From assembly GCA_020161665.1 (NCBI GenBank), contig JAIUPA010000038.1:62001-126000 (forward strand): 64,000 nt of DNA. The letters run 5' to 3'. Shown here in pieces: positions 17,942 through 25,473 of the stretch; positions within the stretch are counted from its first letter, which is position 1; each line of letters starts with the position of its first letter. The translations under genes and the position numbers were made by a program. The notes below the pieces were generated by a model. The model was not told the origin of the DNA and did not search any database. It worked only from the letters and a program-made list of their open reading frames with translations. Source of the DNA: Pseudomonadota bacterium. GTDB taxonomy: Bacteria; Pseudomonadota; Alphaproteobacteria; Rhizobiales; Rhizobiaceae.

Positions 17942-18730
17942 TCACACGCGGTGCCCGGCCGCGATGATCTTGCGCAGGAAGTTCTGCGTGCGCTCTTCCT
18001 TCGGATTTCGGAAGATGGCGTCCGGCGGCCCTTCCTCCACGATCCGGCCACGATCAAAGAAAAGAACGCGGTCGGCAAAATCGTGGGCAAAGCCCATTTC
18101 GTGTGTGACGAGGAGCATGGTCATATCCGTCTCCTCACCCAGTCGACGCATGACATTGAGCACTTCCTCGACCAGTTCCGGGTCAAGCGCCGATGTCACT
18201 TCGTCAAAAAGCATGATCTTCGGGGAAAGAGCGAGCGCCCGGGCAATCGCCACACGCTGCTTCTGCCCACCCGAAAGCTGCGCCGGCATATGGCGGGCCT
18301 TGTCCGCCAGCCCCACCATCTCAAGCAGTTCCATCGCCCGCTTCTCGGCTTCGGCGCGCGCCACTCCCTTGGTGAGGATCGGAGCGAGCGTCACATTGTC
18401 GAGAACGTTCTTGTGCGGAAACAGATTGAAATGCTGGAAGACCATGCCGATCTTTTCGCGCATCCTGTGCATATGCGCTTCATTGGCAGGCACAAGCGCG
18501 CCGGAAGCGTCCTTCATGTGGTAGAGATAATCTCCATCCACTTCGATCGTCCCGCCACTGATGCTCTCAAGCGTCATGAGAATGCGCAGGATCGTTGTCT
18601 TGCCAGAGCCCGACGGGCCGATCAGGGCAATCTTTTCCCCGGCCTTCACGTCCATGGACAGACCGTCCAGCACGGTATGCGTGCCGTAGGCCTTTACGAT
18701 CTTGTCGAGCCGGATAATGGGCTTATTCAT
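17942..18730 (-). CDS. ehuA: Ectoine/hydroxyectoine ABC transporter ATP-binding protein EhuA
   Basis: A 262-residue ATPase with Walker A GPSGSGKTT, signature LSGGQKQRVAIARAL, Walker B IMLFDEVTSALD and the switch histidine in LLVTHEMGFA. The start MNKPII follows AGGGGAAC. It is the first gene of ehuABCD-eutABCDE, with the enuR gene upstream on the same strand and a candidate operator 60-75 bases before the start codon. Confidence 0.93.
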   Translation of the reverse strand: MNKPIIRLDKIVKAYGTHTVLDGLSMDVKAGEKIALIGPSGSGKTTILRILMTLESISGGTIEVDGDYLYHMKDASGALVPANEAHMHRMREKIGMVFQHFNLFPHKNVLDNVTLAPILTKGVARAEAEKRAMELLEMVGLADKARHMPAQLSGGQKQRVAIARALALSPKIMLFDEVTSALDPELVEEVLNVMRRLGEETDMTMLLVTHEMGFAHDFADRVLFFDRGRIVEEGPPDAIFRNPKEERTQNFLRKIIAAGHRV

Positions 18731-18789
18731 GTTCCCCTGCCTCTCTCTACGGAAGCGATTGCCCTGACGATGAAGGCAATGAGAAATCA

Positions 18790-18805
18790 TGTCAATTGGA
18801 ATAAT
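18790..18805 (+). promoter_or_regulatory. Candidate EnuR operator upstream of ehuA
   Basis: TGTCAATTGGAATAAT lies 60 bases upstream of the ehuA start in the 122-bp enuR-ehuA gap. The same 16-mer with one change (TGTCAATTGGAATGAT) occurs on the minus strand at 20258-20273, in front of enuR and the divergent asnR. Just beyond it GAATAAT and ATTATTC form an inverted repeat. Reuse of a motif at both control regions of one pathway supports a regulator site; EnuR is the obvious candidate. Confidence 0.5.
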
Positions 18806-18852
18806 AATATCAGTACAATTATTCTTCGCGTGCCCAAATTCAAGCCAATTGC

Positions 18853-20238
18853 TCAGATCGCAAGCAGCAGCGCCTCCGGATTGCCCTGCGCCAGAGAGGC
18901 GACCACGGAAAGCCCCGTTCGCAACTCGTCTTCACTGGATGAACCAAGGGAGATGCGCACGGCAGGCTGCCAGTGAATGTCCGTCGTGCGAAAAGACGAA
19001 CCCGGCGCTATGGCAACACCGCGAAGGCGCGCCTGTGCTACGAAATTCTCCTCCACATGCCCCTCAGGCAACGGCAGCCACGCATGCAGGCTCTGCGGGT
19101 GGCTTCGGAACGAAAGATCCGCCAGCGTCTCACGGGCGATGGCATGACGACGCGCCAGACTGCGCCGCTGCCAGTTGACCAGCTCCATGGCCGTGCCATC
19201 CTCCACCCAATGCGTCGCGATCTCCGCAATCGAGGGTGTCGCGATCCAGTTTGAAACGAGATGGCGATTGGCGACCGCCGCCACGTAACGATCCGGCGCA
19301 ACCAGATAGCCGATCCGCAGTCCCGGCACCGTGATCTTGGTAAAACTGGTGATGTAGAGCGTCCGTTCCGGAGCAAAGGACGCAAGAGGCGAAGGCCTGC
19401 CTTCCACCAGAGGCCCCAGAATGTCGTTTTCAATCAAGGCGATGTCGTGCCGCCTGGCAACCTCCGCCAAAGCCCGGCGTCGTTCCTCCCCCATCATGAC
19501 GGCCGTTGGGCCAATGGCAGAAGGCTGCAGGAAAGCGGCGCGCACCGGCGATCGGCGACAGGCAGCATCCAGCGCCTCAGGGAGCATCCCCTCCTCATCC
19601 ATCGCCAACCCCTCGAGCGCAATGCCGAGATAGGAGCAAAGCGGCACCAGCGTATGGTGACTGATGCGCTCCGTGACCAGCGTCGAGCCGGGCGGCGCAA
19701 CACTCATCAAGGCCACGGTCATGGCCGACGTCGCACCATTGGTCAGCGAGATATTCAGCGGCGACACATCCAGCCCGCATTCGGCCAGCCAGCGCGCCGC
19801 AGCCTGACGGTGGCGCGGAAACACGACATTGGGCCGAAACGACAGCGCCGAACTGGCGGGAAGATTCTCGGAAAGCCAGGCAAAGGCCGAGCGCATCTTC
19901 TCGATATGCAGCGTATCGCAAACCGGCTTCAGGATCGAAAGATCGATCAACTCGCCAAGCCGCTCGGGCAGATAAGGCGGCTCCGGTTCGCGGGATTGGG
20001 TCTGCACGAAGCTGCCGCGCCCGATTTCACCCGAAATCAGCCCTCGACGAATGAGTTCATCATAGGCCCGGCTGACCGTCTGCACGGAAAGACCGATATC
20101 ATCGGCGAGACGTCGATGCGTCGGCAATTGAGTGCCGTTGACGAGGTCGCCATCACGGATAGCCCCGGCAATCTGTTCGGCAAGCGAGAGATATGCGGGA
20201 CGGGAGAGTTTGGAAGGGTCAGGTCGCCATTTTGTCAT
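18853..20238 (-). CDS. enuR: MocR-type (GntR/aminotransferase) regulator of ectoine use
   Basis: A 461-residue MocR regulator. The N-terminal GntR winged HTH has QLPTHRRLADDIGLSVQTVS near residues 45-65, fused to a fold-type I aminotransferase domain. The PLP lysine is in ITSFTKITVPGLRIGYL, so it should carry PLP and sense a diaminobutyrate-type inducer, as known for EnuR. It sits between the ehu/eut operon and the divergent asnR-ssd-atf genes. The start MTKWRPD lacks a strong ribosome site; a longer TTG start at 20274 is possible. Confidence 0.9.
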   Translation of the reverse strand: MTKWRPDPSKLSRPAYLSLAEQIAGAIRDGDLVNGTQLPTHRRLADDIGLSVQTVSRAYDELIRRGLISGEIGRGSFVQTQSREPEPPYLPERLGELIDLSILKPVCDTLHIEKMRSAFAWLSENLPASSALSFRPNVVFPRHRQAAARWLAECGLDVSPLNISLTNGATSAMTVALMSVAPPGSTLVTERISHHTLVPLCSYLGIALEGLAMDEEGMLPEALDAACRRSPVRAAFLQPSAIGPTAVMMGEERRRALAEVARRHDIALIENDILGPLVEGRPSPLASFAPERTLYITSFTKITVPGLRIGYLVAPDRYVAAVANRHLVSNWIATPSIAEIATHWVEDGTAMELVNWQRRSLARRHAIARETLADLSFRSHPQSLHAWLPLPEGHVEENFVAQARLRGVAIAPGSSFRTTDIHWQPAVRISLGSSSEDELRTGLSVVASLAQGNPEALLLAI

Positions 20239-20257
20239 GATTTTAAGAGTGATTGAA

Positions 20258-20288
20258 ATCATTCCAATTGACAATGCAAAAATGGAAT
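20258..20288 (-). promoter_or_regulatory. Candidate EnuR operator in the enuR-asnR divergent region
   Basis: The minus strand at 20258-20273 carries TGTCAATTGGAATGAT, matching 15 of 16 bases of the site upstream of ehuA. The plus strand also shows ATTCCA and TGGAAT as an inverted pair (20261-20266 and 20283-20288). The region is the 96-bp gap between divergent starts, suited to autoregulation of enuR and control of asnR. Confidence 0.45.
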
Positions 20289-20334
20289 TTCACAGTCATT
20301 TTCAATCCTTTTTACCGCAATCCGAACGGACATC

Positions 20335-20823
20335 ATGAAGCTCGACGCCATCGACCTGCGCATCCTCGACGCCATCCAGCACGATGGACGCATTACCAAG
20401 CTCGCCCTGGCCGAAAAAGCCGGACTTTCGGCAACGCCGTGCTGGTTGCGACTGAACAAGCTTGAGAAGGCCGGAATCATCACCGGATACCATGCCCGGC
20501 TGGCGCTGCGTAAAATTGCCCCCTTTACCAGCGTCATGATGGAAGTGACGCTTTCCAGCCATCGTCAGGCCGATTTTGACCGCTTCGAGCGCACCATTGC
20601 CACCATTGCGGAAATCGTATCCTGCTGGTCGGTAGGTGGCGGCGTGGACTATTTTCTCAAGGTCGTAACGCCTGATATCGATGCCTATCAGCGATTGGTC
20701 GATGACCTTCTTGAACGACAGATCGGCATTGACCGCTATTTCACCTATGTCGTGACCCGAACGGTCAAGGAAGAAGAAGCCCTGCCTCTGACCGCGCTTC
20801 TCAGCCCGACGACGCCGAGATAG
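20335..20823 (+). CDS. asnR: AsnC/Lrp-family regulator of the ectoine cluster
   Basis: A 162-residue Lrp/AsnC regulator. The N-terminal HTH (MKLDAIDLRILDAIQ... KLALAEKAGLSATPCWLRLN) and a C-terminal RAM-type effector domain are visible. Its place between enuR and the ssd/atf genes matches AsnR/DoeX of other ectoine degraders, thought to act with EnuR as feast/famine control. It starts 61 bases after the candidate operator and lies 119 bases upstream of the dehydrogenase gene, on the same strand. Confidence 0.85.
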   Translation: MKLDAIDLRILDAIQHDGRITKLALAEKAGLSATPCWLRLNKLEKAGIITGYHARLALRKIAPFTSVMMEVTLSSHRQADFDRFERTIATIAEIVSCWSVGGGVDYFLKVVTPDIDAYQRLVDDLLERQIGIDRYFTYVVTRTVKEEEALPLTALLSPTTPR

Positions 20824-20942
20824 AGAATCTCTCTACGGACCCGACGACATTCAGTCCATCCCGTTCGTCTGTGCTCGCGCAATGGACAATCTCTCCTGAA
20901 CGCGCCGCCATACTTCTTGTCAACCGAACAAGGAGACCGGCC

Positions 20943-22430
20943 ATGAATGCAGCAGTCCGCGCCCGCACCGCACTTGATGACCTTCACGACCGCCATTTGC
21001 TGCGTCAGTTCGCCTATGTGGATGGGCACTGGACCGGCAACGCTCAGGCCAAAACCTTCCGCGTCGAAGACCCGGCAAACGGCCTGCCCATTGCCTATGT
21101 CTCTTCGCTCGATGCCGATGAAACCCGGCTGGCGATTGATGCCGCCGAACGCGCCTTTCCCGCTTGGCGTGCCAAACTTCCGCAGGAACGTGCCGCCATT
21201 TTGCGCCGCTGGTACGATGCCATTCTCGCGGCAAAGGATGATCTGGCACTGATCATGACGCTGGAACAGGGCAAGCCGCTTTCCGAATCGCTGGGCGAAA
21301 TCGACTATGCCGCCTCGTTCATCGAGTGGTACGCCGAGGAGGGCAAGCGCCTCAATGCCGAGACGGTGACGAGCCATCTGCCCGGGGCCGAAACCTTCGT
21401 GCGCCGCGAGGCGCTGGGCGTTGCAGCCGTTGTCACGCCGTGGAATTTCCCGTCCGCCATGGTCACGCGAAAGGCTGCCGCGGCCCTTGCAGCCGGTTGC
21501 ACCGTGGTCGCCCACCCTTCCTCTGAAACGCCGCTTTCCGCGCTGGCGCTCGCCGAACTGGGAGAGCGCGCCGGCCTGCCTGCCGGGGTCTTCAATGTTG
21601 TGACCGGCCACGCACCGGAAATCGTCGGAGCCTTGAGCGCTGACCCGCGCGTCCGCGCCATGAGCTTCACCGGCTCGACGGAAATCGGCAAGCTGATTGC
21701 CCGCAACTGCGCCGGTTCCATGAAGCGACTGGTCATGGAACTGGGCGGTCACGCACCGCTGATCGTCTTTGCCGATGCCGATCCGGAAAAAGCGGCGGAT
21801 ATTGCCATTGCCGCCAAATTTGCCACTTCGGGGCAGGATTGCCTTGCCACCAACCGCATCTACATCCAACGCCCGATCCTTGAGGCCTTTACGCGTGCCT
21901 TTGCAGCACGCATCGACGCGCTCAAGGTTGGCGCGGGCCTTGAACCAGGTGTCGAGATCGGCCCGCTGATGCATGAGCGCGCCATCGCCAAGGTGGAGGC
22001 ACAGGTTACGGATGCACTGGCCCGCGGTGCCAGGCTTGTCACCGGCGGCGCACGCCATGAGGCCGGTCCGCTCTTCTACCAGCCGACGCTTCTGGCCAAT
22101 GTTCCGGATGATGCCCTGATCATGCGCGAAGAAACCTTTGGACCGGTGGCCGGACTTTCGGTTTTCGACAGCGAGGCGGAGGTGATCACCCGCGCCAATG
22201 ATACGGACTATGGCCTTGTCGCCTACGTCGTCACAGAGAACGGCGCACGGCAGATGCGTCTCTCGCGGGCGCTGGAATACGGCATGATTGCCGTCAATCG
22301 CGTCAAGATCACCGGCGGCCCTGTGCCCTTTGGCGGCTGGAAACAGTCCGGTCTGGGTCGCGAAGGCTCCCGCCACGGCCTCGAGGCTTTCAGCGAACTC
22401 AAATACCTCTGCATCGACACTGCCGCCTGA
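20943..22430 (+). CDS. ssd: NAD(P)-dependent semialdehyde dehydrogenase of ectoine catabolism
   Basis: A 495-residue aldehyde dehydrogenase of the succinate-semialdehyde type. It shows TPWNFPSAMVTRKAAAALAAG, the glutamate in MELGGHAPLIVF and the catalytic cysteine in SGQDCLATNRIY. The start follows AAGGAGA. In ectoine clusters this enzyme oxidises aspartate-semialdehyde (from diaminobutyrate transamination) to aspartate. It is 36 bases upstream of the aminotransferase gene, its functional partner. Confidence 0.88.
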   Translation: MNAAVRARTALDDLHDRHLLRQFAYVDGHWTGNAQAKTFRVEDPANGLPIAYVSSLDADETRLAIDAAERAFPAWRAKLPQERAAILRRWYDAILAAKDDLALIMTLEQGKPLSESLGEIDYAASFIEWYAEEGKRLNAETVTSHLPGAETFVRREALGVAAVVTPWNFPSAMVTRKAAAALAAGCTVVAHPSSETPLSALALAELGERAGLPAGVFNVVTGHAPEIVGALSADPRVRAMSFTGSTEIGKLIARNCAGSMKRLVMELGGHAPLIVFADADPEKAADIAIAAKFATSGQDCLATNRIYIQRPILEAFTRAFAARIDALKVGAGLEPGVEIGPLMHERAIAKVEAQVTDALARGARLVTGGARHEAGPLFYQPTLLANVPDDALIMREETFGPVAGLSVFDSEAEVITRANDTDYGLVAYVVTENGARQMRLSRALEYGMIAVNRVKITGGPVPFGGWKQSGLGREGSRHGLEAFSELKYLCIDTAA

Positions 22431-22466
22431 GCGGCCTCTCAACTCTCCCCAATGAAAGGAACGTCC

Positions 22467-23837
22467 ATGACCATGAGCAACGAGCTGACCGCATGGGACC
22501 GCGATCACTTTTTCCACCCTTCCACCCACATGGGGCAGCATGCGCGCGGCGAAATGCCGAACCGCATCATCACCAGTGCTGAAGGCGTTTACATCACCGA
22601 CACCAACGGCCGCACCAGCCTTGATGCCTTTGCCGGACTTTACTGCGTCAATGCAGGCTATGGCCGCAAGAAAATCACCGATGCCATCGCCGCGCAGGCG
22701 GGCAATCTGGCCTATTACCACGCCTATGTCGGGCACGGCACGCAAGCCTCGATCACTCTGTCCAAGATGATCATCGACCGTGCACCGAAGGGCATGAGCC
22801 GCGTCTATTTCGGCCTCTCCGGCTCGGATGCCAATGAAACCAACATCAAGCTGATCTGGTACTACAACAACATTCTGGGCCGCCCGGAAAAGAAGAAGAT
22901 CATTTCGCGCTGGCGGGGCTATCACGGCTCTGGTGTCATGACGGGCAGCCTCACCGGCCTCTCGGCCTTCCAAAAACTGTTCGACCTGCCGCGCGCACCG
23001 ATCCTGCACACGGAAGCCCCCTATTATTTCCGTCGGGCCGACCGCTCGATGACGGAAGAGCAGTTCTCGCAACATTGCGCCGACAAGCTGGAGGAGATGA
23101 TTCTCGCTGAGGGACCGGAAACAGTTGCCGCTTTCGTCGGCGAACCGGTGCTGGGCACGGGTGGCATCGTGCCGCCGCCAGCAGGTTATTGGGAAAAGAT
23201 CCAGGCCGTGCTGAAGAAGTACGACATCCTGCTGGTGGCCGATGAAGTCATTACCGGATTTGGCCGTCTGGGCAGCATGTTCGGGTCGGATCATTACGGC
23301 ATCACCCCGGACCTGATCACCATCGCCAAGGGGCTGACCTCGGCCTATGCGCCGCTTTCGGGCTCCATCGTTTCCGAAAAGATGTGGAATGTGTTGGTGC
23401 AGGGTTCCGACGCCATGGGCCCCATTGGCCACGGCTGGACCTATTCCGCCCACCCGATTTGCGCAGCGGCAGGCGTCGCCAACCTCGAGGTCGTCGACGA
23501 ACTGGATCTGGTGCGCAATGCGGGCGAAACCGGCGCCTATTTCAAGGCACAGCTGAAAGCCGCACTGGGCGATCATGCCAATGTCGGTGACATTCGTGGC
23601 GAAGGCCTGATGGTAGCCATCGAATTCGTGGCCGATCGCGATGATCGCGTGTTCTTCGATGCCAGCCAGAAGATTGGTCCGCAAATCGCTGCGGCCCTTG
23701 CCGAGCGCGATGTCATCGGCCGCGCCATGCCGGAAGGTGACATTTTGGGCTTTGCCCCGCCGCTTTGCCTGACGCGCGAGGAAGCGGACAAGATTGTGGG
23801 CGTGGCCGTTGAGGCCGTCGAAGCGGTTCTGGGCTAA
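22467..23837 (+). CDS. Class III aminotransferase of ectoine catabolism (diaminobutyrate transaminase)
   Basis: A 456-residue fold-type I, class III aminotransferase. The PLP lysine is in LITIAKGLTSAYAPLSG, and the aspartate that holds the pyridine nitrogen is in LLVADEVITGFGR. It probably moves the 4-amino group of L-2,4-diaminobutyrate to give aspartate-semialdehyde for the upstream dehydrogenase (the Atf/DoeD role). I chose the ATG at 22467, six bases after AAAGGA; an ATG at 22452 has no ribosome site. A terminator follows. Confidence 0.87.
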   Translation: MTMSNELTAWDRDHFFHPSTHMGQHARGEMPNRIITSAEGVYITDTNGRTSLDAFAGLYCVNAGYGRKKITDAIAAQAGNLAYYHAYVGHGTQASITLSKMIIDRAPKGMSRVYFGLSGSDANETNIKLIWYYNNILGRPEKKKIISRWRGYHGSGVMTGSLTGLSAFQKLFDLPRAPILHTEAPYYFRRADRSMTEEQFSQHCADKLEEMILAEGPETVAAFVGEPVLGTGGIVPPPAGYWEKIQAVLKKYDILLVADEVITGFGRLGSMFGSDHYGITPDLITIAKGLTSAYAPLSGSIVSEKMWNVLVQGSDAMGPIGHGWTYSAHPICAAAGVANLEVVDELDLVRNAGETGAYFKAQLKAALGDHANVGDIRGEGLMVAIEFVADRDDRVFFDASQKIGPQIAAALAERDVIGRAMPEGDILGFAPPLCLTREEADKIVGVAVEAVEAVLG

Positions 23838-23858
23838 GACCTGAACAACATTACGACT

Positions 23859-23893
23859 AAGGCCGGTGGGCCCTGAACGCTCACCGGCCTTTC
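23859..23893 (+). terminator. Terminator after the ectoine aminotransferase
   Basis: AAGGCCGGTG and CACCGGCCTT form a 10-bp perfect stem with a 13-base loop, 22 bases after the stop codon and ending in TTTC. The T run is short, so termination may be moderate. Confidence 0.65.
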
Positions 23894-23969
23894 ATACGAT
23901 ATCGGCAGATAAGGGTTGGCTTAAGTTCATCGGTTAGAGGCGTTGGACTGCCGTATACGCTCATTCGTG

Positions 23970-24030
23970 GGCATCGTAAACTTAACGGCAAAGAGGCCAG
24001 CCCATGACGCCGACCTACTTTGTGGGTCAT
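23970..24030. repeat. Palindromic element, copy B (right arm decayed)
   Basis: About 60 bases align with the left arm and centre of copy A (10536-10595) at roughly 88% identity (seven differences). The far right arm no longer matches, so the long palindrome is lost. It stands 52 bases before a duplicated gbpR tail, whereas copy A directly follows the real gbpR tail. The centre contains an ATG opening a short frame (MTPTYFVG), which could be a remnant of a transposase start; that is speculative. Confidence 0.65.
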
Positions 24031-24082
24031 ACCCGGGCGATTTTGCCACACAGATTCATCGCCGCTCCGCGCAATTCGAGCG

Positions 24083-24249
24083 GCATGATCGAGGCAACCA
24101 GTGGCGGCACGCTGACCGCGCTTGATCTCGATATCCCCATCGAGGTTTCGCCCTATCACATCATCACGCGCCGTGATCGCCGTCTGTCGCCGGCGGCCAG
24201 CCGCTTTTATGCACTGGTTCTGGAAGAAATGGCCCGTTTGCGCGAATAA
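24083..24249 (+). pseudogene. Duplicated 3' fragment of gbpR (167 bp)
   Basis: This stretch repeats the last 167 bases of gbpR (10362-10528). There are five differences, and all are silent: a Leu, an Arg, a Ser and a Tyr codon third base, plus TAG changed to TAA. It lacks the DNA-binding domain and most of the effector domain, so it cannot be a regulator. The silent pattern means the two copies diverged while both ancestors were functional, which points to a fragment from another gbpR allele rather than decay in place. An 81-codon frame runs through it from the element B start codon by chance. Confidence 0.85.
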
Positions 24250-24332
24250 CGATGACGGAGCATTTTTGCTTTTTGTCATTTTAACTCAACCTTGGATTTT
24301 CGTCGCAACATCTCTATAGTGCAAGAACCACC

Positions 24333-25112
24333 ATGAAAGCCCCGCCTTGCGTGATGGAACCGGCCTCTTGGAGTTGTGTATTGCCTGTTGCCCCCACTTT
24401 GACAAAGACGGTGCGTCTGGACGAAGTCGTTGATCTGCGATCGCTCCCGCCGCATCGATATCTGCCGTCCCATCCCTTTGTTCAAAACCTGCGCAAAGCC
24501 GTTCCTTTCGACTTCTTTTCCGTCACCGGCCTTGATTTTGACGGCTATCGGTTTGGGGCCGGTCATTCCATCGATACGGACGCTCCCCCGGCCTTTCTCG
24601 ATGACTATTATGGTGAGGCTCTCTTCAAGACCGACCCGATGGTGCAGGCCGCGCTCCATGCGCAAACGGTGATCATCGAGGAAGAGGTCTATCGAAAAAG
24701 CCCGCCCTCCCCGCGACTGCAGCAACTTTCACAAATGTTCGGCGTTCATAACAGAACGCTTTTTCCTGTGCGCCGCGGAAACGTCATGTTCGGCGCCGTC
24801 ACCTTTGCCCGCAAGGTACCGTTCACCAGAGAGGAGATCGACTTCCTCAAGGACATTGCGGACGTGATGCACCGGGTTCTGACCGGCCCGATCATGGAGA
24901 AATTCGCAACCCAGAGCCTGAAGCTCAGCGAGGGCGAAATCGCCTGCCTGCGCCTTGCCAGTGACGGCAAGACCACCGAACGGATTGCCGCCGCCTCGGG
25001 CTACACGCCCGATACGGTCAACAGCTATATCAAATCAGCGATCAAGAAGCTGGGGGCCGACAACCGCGTGCACGCCATCGCCGAAGCCATCCGGCGCGGG
25101 TTGATCCCTTAA
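24333..25112 (+). CDS. LuxR-family autoinducer-binding-type regulator (solo)
   Basis: A 259-residue protein with an N-terminal autoinducer-binding domain (about residues 40-180; FDFFSVTGLDFDGYRFG and LFKTDPMVQAAL carry the conserved Asp-Pro). The C-terminal LuxR HTH (about 190-255) has SEGEIACLRLASDGKTTERI. No luxI-type synthase lies in the window, so it is a solo that could sense self, foreign or non-AHL signals. The start has a weak ribosome site (AAGAA); a second ATG at 24354 is possible. It lies just after the gbpR-fragment scar. Confidence 0.85.
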   Translation: MKAPPCVMEPASWSCVLPVAPTLTKTVRLDEVVDLRSLPPHRYLPSHPFVQNLRKAVPFDFFSVTGLDFDGYRFGAGHSIDTDAPPAFLDDYYGEALFKTDPMVQAALHAQTVIIEEEVYRKSPPSPRLQQLSQMFGVHNRTLFPVRRGNVMFGAVTFARKVPFTREEIDFLKDIADVMHRVLTGPIMEKFATQSLKLSEGEIACLRLASDGKTTERIAAASGYTPDTVNSYIKSAIKKLGADNRVHAIAEAIRRGLIP

Positions 25113-25473
25113 ACGCAAACGCCCGGCGCGGGCGCCGCAGCTTTTTGCGGCCCCTCTTTCCGTCCCGCAATCGGACAACCGGCGCGGCCAGCTTTACTGC
25201 AACCGCCTCATCTTCCTGAAACGGAACATCTATCGGCAAAACCGCACCGATATTTTGGCGTGCACTGATAAAACGCGCGGCATTTGCGCATATTTTGAGC
25301 GCTCCCATCAAATACGACCGACGCCGTTAACCTTTCATTTTGAAGTCACCCCTAGAAATGGGGTCGATGAGACGGTGCAACATCCGTTTCGCCTCGAGGC
25401 GGGTCGTTCAAGGGTGATCGATCAAGGGACCTTGATGCCAGATGGACGCCGTTTCACGCGTCGGGAGATGAAA
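25113..25473. other. Intergenic region upstream of the PAS chemoreceptor
   Basis: A 361-bp gap. It begins with small hairpins just after the LuxR gene (GCCCG/CGGGC at 25121-25133 and GCCGCA/TGCGGC at 25134-25151), which may end that transcript. The rest is moderately AT-rich around 25240-25350, as expected for a promoter, but I see no clear motif and no convincing gene. Confidence 0.5.

Noticed and set aside
20745..23684. A 979-codon open frame on the minus strand opposite the ectoine dehydrogenase and aminotransferase genes
   Set aside because: It is opposite two clear enzyme genes, shows no family motif and has the composition of a high-GC shadow frame.
24004..24249. An 81-codon gene starting in palindromic element B and running through the gbpR fragment
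   Set aside because: It is a chance fusion of the element with a copied gene tail; only the tail has known sequence, and no domain is complete.
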